Shown: positions 6,795-14,850, numbered from the stretch's first letter. The stretch is 17,512 nucleotides of DNA from Candidatus Hydrogenedentota bacterium (GCA_029554925.1 JAKPUV010000316.1:1-17512); one strand, 5' to 3'. Notes: a model not told the origin generated them from the letters alone. Program-made: numbers and translations.

Positions 6795-7916
6795 TTGGCT
6801 GGAATCTTGGACAGTCTGGGCAGTTTCGGGCGGCTCGCAGGGGGCGGCCTGCGGGTGCTGCACACCCTGGCCTGCCGGTATGCGGGGCGCCCGCCGCGCT
6901 ATCTGCCCGTGCTGCTGATGTTCGTCACGGACCACTGCAACCTGCGCTGCCGGATGTGCGGCGTGTGCGAGCTGGAGAAGCTCCGCGCCGGGGAGCCCGA
7001 GCTGTCCACGGAGGAGTGGTTCGCCGTGCTGGACTCGGCGGCCCGGCTGGGCACGATGCTGGTGTCCATCAGCGGGGGCGAACCCCTGCTGCGGCGCGAC
7101 CTGTACGACATCATCGGCCGGGCGCGCTCCCACGGGATGACGGTGCACATCTGCACCAACGGCGCGCTCATGACGCCGGCCCACGCGGAGCGGCTGGCGG
7201 CGGCGGGGGTCTCCACCTTCTCCATCTCCCTGGAGGGGCCGGAGGGGGCCCACCATGACCGGGTGCGGGGGGCGGGCACCCACGCGGCGGCGCTGGAGGC
7301 GATCCGGCTGGTCCGCGAGAAGGGGCCGGGCATCCGCATCGGTATCAACTACCTGATCACAAAAGGCAATTTCCGCAACATGCCGGAGATGCTGTCCTTC
7401 GCGGAGGGCATCGGGGCGCACCAGATCAAGTTCGCGCCCATCCATGTCAACCTGCTGCACCGGCTCAAGGATCCGGCGGCCTACGACGACCTGGTCTTCG
7501 GCCCGGAGGACCTGCCCGCGCTGGAGGCGGAGCTGGGGAAACTGCGCGCGGCCTGCCGCGGCAGCCGCCTGCTCACCACGTCCGACGCGTTTTTCGACGG
7601 CATCCCCGACCTGTACCGCGCGCCGCGGCGCTTTCAGTGCCATGCGGGGTGGGCGGTGGCGGCGGTGGACCCCAAGGGCCGCCTGAGCCCCTGCGCCGAC
7701 ATGGAGGGCCGCTTCAGCGTGCGCATCCGGCCGCTGGAGGAGATCTGGCGCAGCCCCGAGTTCCACGGGGAGCGCGAAAAGGTGCGGCGCTGCGAAAGCG
7801 CCTGCTGGGACACGACCAACACCGAGCTCAGCCTGCGGCTGCGGCCCGCCGGCCTGCTCGGGGCGGTGGCGCAAAACCTCCGGGACCTCCGGTTCTACTT
7901 CGGGAAAAAGCCATGA
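6795..7916 (+). CDS. Radical SAM protein with SPASM/twitch-like C-terminus
   Basis: This 373-aa protein (from the TTG at 6795) is a radical S-adenosylmethionine enzyme. The 4Fe-4S cluster motif CNLRCRMC gives Cys48, Cys52 and Cys55 (CX3CX2C), with an extra Cys58. ISGGEPLL is the SAM-binding GGE motif. ICTNGALM and FSISLEGPEGAHHDRVRG are typical TIM-barrel segments. Towards the C-terminus, Cys282 (QCHAGW), Cys300 (GRLSPCADMEG), Cys333 and Cys337 (CESAC), together with the PLEEIWRSPEF segment, resemble a SPASM or twitch domain that binds auxiliary clusters. The start is uncertain: TTG 6795, GTG 6738 and GTG 6855 share the frame, and none has a clear ribosome binding site. The stop overlaps the next gene by ATGA, so it is coupled to an aminotransferase. 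No precursor-peptide gene is visible beside it. The substrate is unknown. Confidence 0.88.
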   Translation: MAGILDSLGSFGRLAGGGLRVLHTLACRYAGRPPRYLPVLLMFVTDHCNLRCRMCGVCELEKLRAGEPELSTEEWFAVLDSAARLGTMLVSISGGEPLLRRDLYDIIGRARSHGMTVHICTNGALMTPAHAERLAAAGVSTFSISLEGPEGAHHDRVRGAGTHAAALEAIRLVREKGPGIRIGINYLITKGNFRNMPEMLSFAEGIGAHQIKFAPIHVNLLHRLKDPAAYDDLVFGPEDLPALEAELGKLRAACRGSRLLTTSDAFFDGIPDLYRAPRRFQCHAGWAVAAVDPKGRLSPCADMEGRFSVRIRPLEEIWRSPEFHGEREKVRRCESACWDTTNTELSLRLRPAGLLGAVAQNLRDLRFYFGKKP

Positions 7917-9124
7917 GAATGCCCCTGTTGCCCCGGCGCTGGGCCGACACCCTGCCGGACGAGTGGAAGCGCATCGGGCGCGACACGGCGCCCCTGGCGC
8001 TGACGGCCCCCTCGGTCGTCGCGGAGTTTGAGGAGCATGTGGCCCGGTTTGTGGGCGTGCCCTCCGCCGCGGCCCTTGCCTCGGGCCGCCAGGGGATGCG
8101 CCTGATCCTGGAGCACCTCGGCGTCGGCCCGGGCCACGAGGTCATCGTGCCCGCCTACACCCTCAAGGACCTGATCCCCCTCGTTCAGGGCACCGGCGCG
8201 GCGGTCATTCCGGCCGACGTGGACCTGCGCACCCTCAACGTCACCCCCGAGTCGGTCCGCGCGCGGTACAGCCCCAAAACCCGGGCGGTGATCGTGCTGC
8301 ATGCCTTTGGCAACCCCGCCCCGGTGGACGCCATCGTCGCGGAGGCCGACACGCGGGGCGTGGCGGTGGTCGAGGACTGCGCGCACTCCCTCGGCGCCAC
8401 GCTGAACGGACGGCAGACGGGGTCCTTCGGCTACGCCGGTTTCTACAGCTTTGAGCCGACCAAGCCGGTCAACACCTACGGCGGCGGCATGGTCGTCAGC
8501 CACGATCCGGACCTGATCCGGTTCATCCGCGAAAAGACGGCGAACTGCCGGTATGACCCCTCCGTGTTCCTCCAGAAGGCGGCGGCCGCGCGGAAGGAGC
8601 GCCTGATGATGCGCTCCGCGATGGCCTGGCCGGTGCTCGCCCTCATGAGCTTTCCGGCGGTCAAGGACTGGGTGAGCCGGGCCTACCGCAACCGCCAGTC
8701 GGTGCCCTCGGGCGACCTGCGCTACACGGCCATGCAGGCCGTGCTGGGCACCCTGAAACTCGAAACCCTGCCCGCGCGGCTGGCGCGGCGGCGCGCCCTG
8801 GCCGAACAGCTCCGGGCGCGGCTGCGCCCCGAAATCCGCCTGCAGGAGGTGCTGGACGGCGCCGACGCGGCCTGGTATTTCTGCGTGGCCCTGCTGCCGC
8901 GCCGCGCCGCGCCCGTGCGCACCCGGCTGCTGCTGCGGCACTGGGTGGACGCGGCGGTGGAGGACGAGATCGCCGACGAGTGCGCGCGGTACCTGAACCG
9001 GGCGGACTGTCCGAACGTGGTGGATATCTATCCCCACGCGCTGGCGGTGCCCTTTTTCGACGGCATCACGGAGGCGCAGATTGCGCGGGTGGCGCGGGCG
9101 CTGAACGCCGCCGCGGCGCGGTGA
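7913..9124 (+). CDS. DegT/DnrJ/EryC1/StrS-family PLP-dependent aminotransferase
   Basis: This 403-aa fold-type-I PLP enzyme belongs to the family that usually aminates nucleotide-linked keto-sugars. ASGRQGMRLILEHLGVGPGHEVIVPAYT matches the family N-terminal core. Asp155 in VVEDCAHSLGA contacts the PLP ring nitrogen, and Lys184 in SFEPTKPVNTYGGGMV is the expected Schiff-base lysine. A hydrophobic stretch at 234-254 (RSAMAWPVLALMSFPAVKDWV) lies in an insertion seen in a subset of this family and may touch a membrane or a lipid-linked substrate (inference). The ATG at 7913 overlaps the radical SAM stop by 4 nt, indicating coupled translation. The true substrate is unknown. A role in amino-sugar synthesis for envelope glycans is plausible given rfbDB nearby, but those genes are about 6 kb away on the other strand. 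Confidence 0.88.
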   Translation: MRMPLLPRRWADTLPDEWKRIGRDTAPLALTAPSVVAEFEEHVARFVGVPSAAALASGRQGMRLILEHLGVGPGHEVIVPAYTLKDLIPLVQGTGAAVIPADVDLRTLNVTPESVRARYSPKTRAVIVLHAFGNPAPVDAIVAEADTRGVAVVEDCAHSLGATLNGRQTGSFGYAGFYSFEPTKPVNTYGGGMVVSHDPDLIRFIREKTANCRYDPSVFLQKAAAARKERLMMRSAMAWPVLALMSFPAVKDWVSRAYRNRQSVPSGDLRYTAMQAVLGTLKLETLPARLARRRALAEQLRARLRPEIRLQEVLDGADAAWYFCVALLPRRAAPVRTRLLLRHWVDAAVEDEIADECARYLNRADCPNVVDIYPHALAVPFFDGITEAQIARVARALNAAAAR

Positions 9125-9158
9125 CGGGCCGCCGGATTGTGCGACGTAAAACAGTTCG

Positions 9159-9177
9159 TCCCCCTCATGCGGGGGGA
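9159..9177 (+). terminator. Possible terminator after the radical SAM-aminotransferase pair
   Basis: TCCCCC (9159-9164) pairs with GGGGGA (9172-9177) around a 7-nt loop, 35 nt beyond the aminotransferase stop and just before the next promoter. The position suits a terminator. No T-run follows (ATAATGGTT), so intrinsic termination would be weak. Confidence 0.35.
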
Positions 9178-9183
9178 TAATGG

Positions 9184-9212
9184 TTGACAAACCACAACAT
9201 GTGGTGTAAACT
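9184..9212 (+). promoter_or_regulatory. Sigma70-type promoter with an inverted repeat in its spacer
   Basis: A perfect TTGACA (9184-9189) is followed after exactly 17 nt by TAAACT (9207-9212). Between them, ACCACA-ACA-TGTGGT (9191-9205) is a perfect 6-bp inverted repeat that fills almost the whole spacer, where a dimeric regulator would block polymerase. The predicted start is near 9219, leaving a leader of about 185 nt before the lytic transglycosylase gene. Confidence 0.75.
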
Positions 9213-9218
9213 GTGCCA

Positions 9219-9403
9219 CTGGACTTCGCCGGGCGGCCGGTGGTTTCGGCGGCGGGGGAGCGCTTCGGAAGGTCCATCACTGTAGCTTGGGAGTCTGCAC
9301 GGTCGGCTTGCGGGTCGCCGTGACCTTGGCACGAACCCCGGGGTACGAGGGTGTGTCGCGCAGTGCGGCGGGCCCATTTCCTCGAACGGTCACAGGAGGT
9401 CTC
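9219..9403 (+). other. Long 5' leader of the lytic transglycosylase gene
   Basis: No separate gene is seen in this 185-nt stretch. TGGAC (9220-9224) can pair with GTCCA (9271-9275), CACGG/CCGTG flank a loop around 9299-9323, and GTGACC near 9320 is complementary to GGTCAC at 9388-9393 beside the AGGAGG ribosome binding site. CCTC at 9380-9383 can also pair with GAGG at 9396-9399. These pairings could modulate translation, but I match none of the riboswitch classes I know. The frame of the downstream gene is open back to a TTG at 9287. Confidence 0.3.
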
Positions 9404-11533
9404 ATGCCCGAGGCAACACGGAGCACGGTCAAGGACCGTCTGCCGGGAACACGCCGTTCCCGCGGTGTCGGTTTGGCCATGGCGGTGCTGGCGGCGTCCT
9501 GGATGACGGTTCTGGCCGGCTGCCAGAGCGCCGGCGTCCAGCGGGCGGTGGCCCATTTCCGGCCGGCGCCGCGCGCGGAGGTGGGCGCCACGGAGCTGGA
9601 GCCCGTGGACCCGGCGGAGCAGCCGGCCCCCGGGGAGCGCAGCTATTCCCCCCTTCCGATCCCGGACCCGCTCCCCGCGCCCGTCGAGCGCGAGATCGTG
9701 GAGCTGACCACGGAGTACCCGAAAACCTTCCAGAACGGCCTGAACCGCGGCGCGAAATACGAGGAGTACCTCCGGGCGCGCCTCCGCGCGGCCGGCATGC
9801 CCGAGGACCTGGTGTATCTGGCGATGGTGGAGAGCATGTACCGCCCCGACGCCAAGTCGCCCGCCGGCGCCTGCGGCATGTGGCAGTTCATGACGCTGAC
9901 GGGCCGCCGGTTCAAACTGCGCATCGACCACTATGTGGACGAGCGCTACGACGTGCCCCGGTCCACCGAGGCGGCGATCGGCTACCTGACGGCGCTGCAC
10001 GACTACTTCGAGGGGAGCTGGGCCCACGCGATCACGGCGTACAACATGGGGGAGGGCGGCCTGAGCCGGGCCATGGCGGCGAACGGGGGCGAGCGCGACA
10101 TCTGGCGCCTCATCAGCACGCCCCCCGCGAGCGACCGCATCAAGCTGGAGGCGAAGAAGTACTACGCGCGCCTGCTGGCGTACATGGTGGTCACCCGTGA
10201 CCTCGGCAAGTACGGCTTTGAAAAGGGGACCCTCGCGCCCGGCGAGCTGGCGCCCGGCGATTTCGCGCCGGTGCGGGTGGAGGGCATGTACTCCCTGGCG
10301 AAGCTGGACGAGGCCCTGGGATACCCCCCAGGCACGCTGTCCCGGCACAACCCCGCCCTGATCCGGGGGGTGACCCCGCCCTCCGGCGGCGTCACGGTGC
10401 ACGTGCCCGGCCCCGACCGGGAGCGCTTTGAAACCGCCCTCCGGGGCATGACCCCCATGAAGTCGTCGCCCAAGGACGTGATGCTGGCCGGCGGCGACGC
10501 GACGCACCGCGTGCGCAAGGGGGAAACCCTGGCCACCATCGCGCAGAAATACGGCGTGAGCGTGCAGGCCATTGCAAAGGCAAACAAGCTCAAGTCAATG
10601 AACCGTCTCTCTGTTAACCAGAAACTGCTGATCCCGGGCGCTTCGGCGCGCGGGGGGGGCGACCTGCAGGAGGCGCTCGCGGGGTCGGCCCCGCCCGCCG
10701 AGCGGACGGAGCGGGAGGCGTCCGCGCCGGAGGCGCCCCGCAAGGAGACCCCGGTCACCCACACGGTGAAGAAGGGCGAGACCCCCGCGGGCATCGCCCG
10801 GAACTATAAGATTTCCCTGGCCAGCCTTCAGGAATGGAACGGGCTGGGCGGCAAGTCGGTGATCCAGGTGGGCCAGAAACTTGTCGTGGGGAAGTCCGCC
10901 GCCCCCGCCCGGGAGGCCGCCCCCGCCGCCGACGCCCCCGCGTACCACGTGGTCAGGAAGGGCGAATATCCCGCAGCCATTGCCAAGATGTACGAGATGG
11001 AGCTGGGCGAGCTGCTGCGGGCCAACAATCTGACCACGAAATCCACCCTCCAGGTGGGCGACCGGCTGGTCGTGGCGCGCGTCCGCGCCTCCGCCCCGGC
11101 CCCGCGGACCGAGACCGCCAAGGAGGCGCCCGCCGCCGCCCCGGCGGAGGCGACGGAGCAGGTCACCATCAAGCATGTCGTGCAGCGGGGGGAGACGCTG
11201 TCCGCCATCGCGGCGCGGCACAAGGTTTCGGTCAAGGACCTGATGGCCCTGAACAAGATGACCAGCAAGTCGGTGCTGAAGGCCGGCCAGGAGTTGATGG
11301 TGCGCACGGAGGTGCCCGCGGGGGGCGGCGGCGGACAGGAAGAGGTGACGGTGGCGAAGGCGGAGTCCGGACAGGGCAAAAAGATCGCCCACAAGGTGGC
11401 GGCGGGCCAGAACCCCACGGTGATCGCCCGCAAGTACGGGGTCTCGGTGAAGGACCTGTTTTCCTGGAACGGCTGGAAGACGGCGCCCGTGCTCAAGGTC
11501 GGCGACACCGTGACGGTTTTCGCGGGCCGGTGA
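9404..11533 (+). CDS. MltD-like membrane-bound lytic transglycosylase with five LysM domains
   Basis: This 709-aa lipoprotein is predicted to cleave peptidoglycan glycan strands in the periplasm, forming 1,6-anhydro-muropeptides. A basic n-region (RRSRG, 17-21) and a hydrophobic stretch end in the lipobox VLAGC, so Cys40 should be lipidated. The SLT domain (about 105-265) has the catalytic Glu143 in LVYLAMVESMYRPDA, then SPAGACGMWQFMTLTGR and AITAYNMGEGG. A MltD-type linker (TLSRHNPALIRGVTPP) follows. Five LysM peptidoglycan-binding repeats begin near 367, 453, 514, 590 and 663, separated by Ala/Pro/Glu-rich linkers. E. coli MltD has fewer LysM domains, so this one is elaborated. The ATG at 9404 has AGGAGG 4 nt upstream, which decides the start against the in-frame TTG at 9287. 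It is monocistronic, bounded by its own promoter and a strong terminator. Confidence 0.93.
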   Translation: MPEATRSTVKDRLPGTRRSRGVGLAMAVLAASWMTVLAGCQSAGVQRAVAHFRPAPRAEVGATELEPVDPAEQPAPGERSYSPLPIPDPLPAPVEREIVELTTEYPKTFQNGLNRGAKYEEYLRARLRAAGMPEDLVYLAMVESMYRPDAKSPAGACGMWQFMTLTGRRFKLRIDHYVDERYDVPRSTEAAIGYLTALHDYFEGSWAHAITAYNMGEGGLSRAMAANGGERDIWRLISTPPASDRIKLEAKKYYARLLAYMVVTRDLGKYGFEKGTLAPGELAPGDFAPVRVEGMYSLAKLDEALGYPPGTLSRHNPALIRGVTPPSGGVTVHVPGPDRERFETALRGMTPMKSSPKDVMLAGGDATHRVRKGETLATIAQKYGVSVQAIAKANKLKSMNRLSVNQKLLIPGASARGGGDLQEALAGSAPPAERTEREASAPEAPRKETPVTHTVKKGETPAGIARNYKISLASLQEWNGLGGKSVIQVGQKLVVGKSAAPAREAAPAADAPAYHVVRKGEYPAAIAKMYEMELGELLRANNLTTKSTLQVGDRLVVARVRASAPAPRTETAKEAPAAAPAEATEQVTIKHVVQRGETLSAIAARHKVSVKDLMALNKMTSKSVLKAGQELMVRTEVPAGGGGGQEEVTVAKAESGQGKKIAHKVAAGQNPTVIARKYGVSVKDLFSWNGWKTAPVLKVGDTVTVFAGR

Positions 11534-11565
11534 GGGCCGTCCGCTGGGGCGGGACGCCGGGGTTG

Positions 11566-11574
11566 TGGTAGCAT
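11566..11574 (+). promoter_or_regulatory. Weak candidate extended -10 promoter for the PPIase-M23 operon
   Basis: TGGTAGCAT fits the extended -10 pattern TGnTAnnnT. There is no recognisable -35 at the right distance. A start near 11581 would place the large hairpin at 11578-11619 at the 5' end of the transcript, making it a leader element instead of, or as well as, a terminator of the upstream gene. Confidence 0.3.
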
Positions 11575-11577
11575 TCG

Positions 11578-11631
11578 GCCCGGAAGCCGTTTCCGCGGCG
11601 GCGCGGAAGGCTTCCGGGCGTGTTGTTTTTT
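11578..11631 (+). terminator. Strong rho-independent terminator after the lytic transglycosylase gene
   Basis: GCCCGGAAGCC (11578-11588) pairs perfectly with GGCTTCCGGGC (11609-11619). Inside it, TTCCGC (11591-11596) pairs with GCGGAA (11603-11608) around a 6-nt loop, with a 2-nt bulge on the left arm. That makes 17 bp in total. The T-rich run TGTTGTTTTTT (11621-11631) follows at once. It lies 44 nt past the stop codon and 45 nt before the PPIase start. Confidence 0.85.
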
Positions 11632-11676
11632 CGGCTGTAAACGGTGCCGCCGGGCTTTCCGGCGTTTGGAGAACAC

Positions 11677-12840
11677 ATGATGACGGGCAGGCATGCAGCG
11701 GTGTGGGCGGCGGTTTTCTTCCTGCTGGCGGGGGCGGCTTCGGCGCAGGCGCCGGACCTCTCCAAGATGGACATCGTGGAGCGGTCCACGCCGGACGGGC
11801 CGGTGGCGATTGTGGGGGGCACACCGGTGGGGCGGGACGATTTCCTGCGCACCTACGAGCGGCACCTCGCCGAGGTGACCCGCTTCGCGGGCCAGCAGAA
11901 GCTGGGGGACAAGGACCGGGTGCGCATCGGGCTGACCACGCTGGGCGAGTTGATCCGCCGCGAGATCCTGGTGGGGGAGGCGGCGCGCCGCGGGCTGAAG
12001 GTTCCCGAGGGCGAGGTGGACAAGGCCTATGCCGAGAAACTGAAGCGGTTCACCGAGGAGCTCAAGGCGGCGGGGCAGGCCTCGGCCACGGAGCAGGAGG
12101 TGCTTAAGCTCGCCGGGCAGACCCGCGAGGAGGCCCGGGAGAGCATCCGCCGCCAGCTGCTGGAAATCGAGGCCGCACGGGCGCTGCAGAAGGAGCGCGG
12201 CGCCTCGGTGACGGACAAGGAGGTCCGGGAGTTCTTCGACAAGCGGCCGGAGATGTTCCGGCAGGCGGGCGGGGTGCGCGTCAGCCAGATGCTTTTCCGG
12301 CCGAAGCCCTCGGCGCAGAAGGCCGACGAGGCCGCCTGGAAGGCCGCGCAGGACCTGGCGGACCGCGCGCGCGCCCGGGTGATGGCCGGGGAGAAGTTCG
12401 AGGTGGTGGCGCGCGACATGTCGGAGGCCTCGGACGCCGCGAACGGCGGCGACATGGGCCTGGTCCCCATGGAACAGCTGCCGCCCTTCTTCGCGGAGGC
12501 CGTGCGCGGCATGAAGCCCGGCGACCTCAGCGCCGCCTTCCGCAGCGAGTACGGCGTGCATGTGCTCCGGCTGGTGGAGACCTCGGACGAGAAGGCCGTC
12601 TCGTTTGACGAGGCGAAGGCCCGCATCCGCCAGATTCTCGAGGGGATGAAGACGGAGGAGGCGGTGAACGACTTCATCGAGCCCATCGTCAACGACCCGG
12701 ACCGGACCAAGATTTTCGTCCAGCTGGAGCGGACCCTGCGCCTCCTCGACGCGGACGACTCCCCCGCCCCGGCGGCGCCCGCCGCGCAATCCAAGGAGCC
12801 CGCCCCGTCCGCCGGCAAGGGTTCCAAGAAGGGGCGCTGA
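11677..12840 (+). CDS. Secreted parvulin-type peptidyl-prolyl cis-trans isomerase (SurA/PpiC-like)
   Basis: This 387-aa protein is predicted to be a periplasmic folding chaperone and proline isomerase. A Sec signal peptide occupies residues 1-23 (AAVFFLLAGAASA, then QAPD). A SurA-N-like helical region covers about 45-175, with a short motif IVGGTPVGRDDFLRTY typical of this family. One rotamase domain spans about 200-302: VRVSQMLF, FEVVARDMSEASDAANGGDMGLVP, GMKPGDLSAAFRSEYGVHVLRL. The tail is Ala/Pro/Lys-rich. SurA has two rotamase domains, whereas this has one, closer to PrsA/PpiC types. The ATG at 11677 was chosen for GGAG 5 nt upstream; ATG 11680 is also possible. Its TGA overlaps the M23 start (TGATG), suggesting that the two envelope proteins are made together. 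Confidence 0.9.
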   Translation: MMTGRHAAVWAAVFFLLAGAASAQAPDLSKMDIVERSTPDGPVAIVGGTPVGRDDFLRTYERHLAEVTRFAGQQKLGDKDRVRIGLTTLGELIRREILVGEAARRGLKVPEGEVDKAYAEKLKRFTEELKAAGQASATEQEVLKLAGQTREEARESIRRQLLEIEAARALQKERGASVTDKEVREFFDKRPEMFRQAGGVRVSQMLFRPKPSAQKADEAAWKAAQDLADRARARVMAGEKFEVVARDMSEASDAANGGDMGLVPMEQLPPFFAEAVRGMKPGDLSAAFRSEYGVHVLRLVETSDEKAVSFDEAKARIRQILEGMKTEEAVNDFIEPIVNDPDRTKIFVQLERTLRLLDADDSPAPAAPAAQSKEPAPSAGKGSKKGR

Positions 12841-14741
12841 TGGGCCGGCTGGCCGCCATCCTGGGGGGGTGCCTGTTGACGGTGTGCGCCGGGGCGGCCG
12901 GCGCGGAGGACGGCTGGGGATGGCCCCTTGAGCTGCCCAGGCGGCTTTCCAGCAGTTTCGGGGAGGACCGGGGCGGCCGGTACCACATGGGCATCGACCT
13001 GCGCACGGGCGGGGCGACGGGGAAGAGGGTGCTGGCGGCGGGTGACGGCCATGTGAGCCGGGTGCGCTGCTCCGCCTGGGGCTACGGCCGCGCCCTCTAT
13101 CTGCGTCTGGACAGCGGCCACACGGTGATCTACGGCCACCTGTCGGAGTTCGGCGGGGAAATCGCGGAGCGGGTGCGGGCCGAACAGCACGCCCGGCGCC
13201 GGTATGACGTGGACCTGACCTTCCCCCCGGACCAGTTCCCGGTGCGGAAGGGCCAGGAAGTCGCCAAGAGCGGCGACACGGGTTCGGGCCCGGCCCACCT
13301 GCATTTCGAGGTGCGTGACGCGGCGAACCGCGCCGTGAACCCGGCGGCGCTCGGATACACCTGGGACGACGCCACCCCCCCGCGTCCGGCGAAGCTGCTG
13401 GTCTGTCCGGCGGGGCCGGACTCCCGCGTGAACGGCGCGCCCGCACCGGCGGTGTTCCCTCTGGAAAAGGACGCCTCCGGGCGGTATGCCTGCCCGCCTG
13501 TGCGGGTGGCGGGCCCGGTGGGTATCGGGGTGGAGTACGCGGACCTGGAGCCCGACGGCCCCCGGATGGGTGCTCACCGCGTGCGGCTCACTATGGACGC
13601 CGCGGAGCTGTACACCGTCCAGTATGACGCTCTTTCCTACACGCATTACAGACACAACATGGTCACCTATCACCCCTACCTGGACGGGCTGGGGCGTTTC
13701 CTGCTGCTGTGGCGGTGGCCGGACAACCTTTCGGGATGCCTGCCCGCCGCCCCCAGGGACGGATGGGTGGACGCCGGGGACGCCCCCCGCGAGGTTCTGG
13801 TGGCGCTGGAGGATTTCATGGGGAACCGCGCGGAGGCGGCGGTGTTCCTGCTGCCCGGGGAGCCGGGCGGGGCCCCCGAGCCAACGGCGGCCGCCAACGG
13901 CGCAAAGGGCAGAGTGTCCGTGCGTTGCCTGGGCGCGTGGCTTTGTCTGGAGGCGCGGTTTCCCGCAGCCGAGGCGGAGCCGCCGGTGCTGGAGTCTTCG
14001 GGCGCGGACGGTCCCCGGTGTACGCCGTTCGTGAGGACGGCCCCGGGGGTGTTTCACCTGGGCTGGGCGCCCGCCGCCGACGGTTCCCACGCGCTGCGCG
14101 TGACCCATCCCCGGCTGGACCCGTTTGACCTTGCCCCGCACCGCGTGTCGCGGGGGGCGGCGCAGACCATTGCCCTGGCGGGCGGCGGAAGGCTGGTCCT
14201 GCCGCGCGGGGCCTCCTTCGGGGCCGCGCTCGTGTGGCCCGGCGGCGGCGCGTCCCTGGAGCCCCCGGACACGCCCCTCGCGGAGCCTGCCCGGCTGGCG
14301 CTTTCCCTGCCCGCGGGCGTTTCGGACCCCCGGCGCGCCGGGATTGTCCGCATCACGGAATCGGGTCGGCAGTGGGTCGGCGGCAAGGCGTCCGGCGGCG
14401 TGCTGGAGGCCTCCGTGGACGCGCTGGGGGCCTTCGCCGTGGACGAGGACACGGCGACGCCGCGGCTGCGCGACTGGGCACCGGAGGACGGCGCGGTGGC
14501 CCGGGACGGGCGGCCGCGGATCGTGGCCACGGTCTCCGACACGGGGAGCGGGGTGGCCGGCTGGTCGCTTCACTGCGGGGACCGTTGGCTGCTGAGCGCC
14601 TACGACGCGGACGACGGCCGGGTGGTCTGGGAGCGCGACGAGGACCTTCCGCCGGGCGCGCAGACCCTGACGCTGCGGGTGGAGGACGGCGCGGGCAACC
14701 GCGCCGAGTTCACCCGGAACCTCGTGGTCGGGGGGAAATAA
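12840..14741 (+). CDS. Secreted M23-family (LytM-type) metallopeptidase with long C-terminal beta-rich region
   Basis: This 633-aa protein is predicted to be a periplasmic or outer-envelope zinc endopeptidase acting on peptidoglycan cross-bridges. A signal peptide covers residues 1-22 ([16 protein letters not shown]). The M23 domain spans about 28-175. The zinc ligands are visible: His49 and Asp53 in YHMGIDL, and His155 of the HLH motif (153-155), with His153 and His100 (YGHLS) as likely catalytic histidines. A short insertion ([23 protein letters not shown]) inside the domain recalls Bacteroidetes-type M23 envelope proteins. The remaining 450 residues have no motif I can name, but strand-rich, Gly/Pro-rich segments and the end [20 protein letters not shown] to [12 protein letters not shown] look like Ig-like modules. 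It is coupled to the PPIase gene by TGATG. Confidence 0.9.
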   Translation: MGRLAAILGGCLLTVCAGAAGAEDGWGWPLELPRRLSSSFGEDRGGRYHMGIDLRTGGATGKRVLAAGDGHVSRVRCSAWGYGRALYLRLDSGHTVIYGHLSEFGGEIAERVRAEQHARRRYDVDLTFPPDQFPVRKGQEVAKSGDTGSGPAHLHFEVRDAANRAVNPAALGYTWDDATPPRPAKLLVCPAGPDSRVNGAPAPAVFPLEKDASGRYACPPVRVAGPVGIGVEYADLEPDGPRMGAHRVRLTMDAAELYTVQYDALSYTHYRHNMVTYHPYLDGLGRFLLLWRWPDNLSGCLPAAPRDGWVDAGDAPREVLVALEDFMGNRAEAAVFLLPGEPGGAPEPTAAANGAKGRVSVRCLGAWLCLEARFPAAEAEPPVLESSGADGPRCTPFVRTAPGVFHLGWAPAADGSHALRVTHPRLDPFDLAPHRVSRGAAQTIALAGGGRLVLPRGASFGAALVWPGGGASLEPPDTPLAEPARLALSLPAGVSDPRRAGIVRITESGRQWVGGKASGGVLEASVDALGAFAVDEDTATPRLRDWAPEDGAVARDGRPRIVATVSDTGSGVAGWSLHCGDRWLLSAYDADDGRVVWERDEDLPPGAQTLTLRVEDGAGNRAEFTRNLVVGGK

Positions 14742-14771
14742 GCGCGGGCAAAAAAAACGGGGCGTTGTTTG

Positions 14772-14800
14772 TTGACTCGGGCGGCAAAATATGCTATGCT
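14772..14800 (+). promoter_or_regulatory. Sigma70-type promoter of the str operon
   Basis: TTGACT (14772-14777) and TATGCT (14795-14800) are separated by exactly 17 nt, with TG one base before the -10 (TGCTATGCT). A short AT-rich patch upstream (GGCAAAAAAAACGG, 14747-14760) may act like an UP element. The predicted start near 14807 leaves a leader of about 100 nt before rpsL. This is among the strongest promoter matches in the window, as expected for ribosomal protein genes. Confidence 0.8.
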
Positions 14801-14833
14801 ACGCGTCCGTTGTCGCATGGCGGTGCCGTGTGT

Positions 14834-14850
14834 CGCACCGCACGGGTGCG
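14834..14850 (+). promoter_or_regulatory. Hairpin in the rpsL leader
   Basis: CGCACC (14834-14839) pairs with GGTGCG (14845-14850) around the loop GCACG. The 9-mer ACCGCACGG that spans its loop (14837-14845) recurs in the hairpin between rpsL and rpsG. A 12-nt perfect palindrome, CCGGCGCGCCGG (14858-14869), lies just downstream. These may form the regulatory leader of the operon. Confidence 0.4.

Noticed and set aside
6795..9124. Assignment of the radical SAM/DegT pair as desosamine enzymes DesII/DesI
   Set aside because: The radical SAM protein has a SPASM/twitch-like cysteine tail that DesII lacks, and the other desosamine genes are absent.
9219..9403. A c-di-AMP (ydaO-type) riboswitch, which often precedes murein hydrolase genes
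   Set aside because: The conserved ydaO sequence blocks are absent by eye. Only generic GC-rich pairings can be drawn.
10828..13446. Very long open frames opposite the LysM, PPIase and M23 genes (also 7895-10507, 12027-14573 and 4441-6795 on the minus strand)
   Set aside because: They are mirror frames produced by strong GC bias at third codon positions. Their translations are low-complexity Arg/Pro/Gly/His-rich strings without domains, and each lies opposite a gene with clear family motifs.
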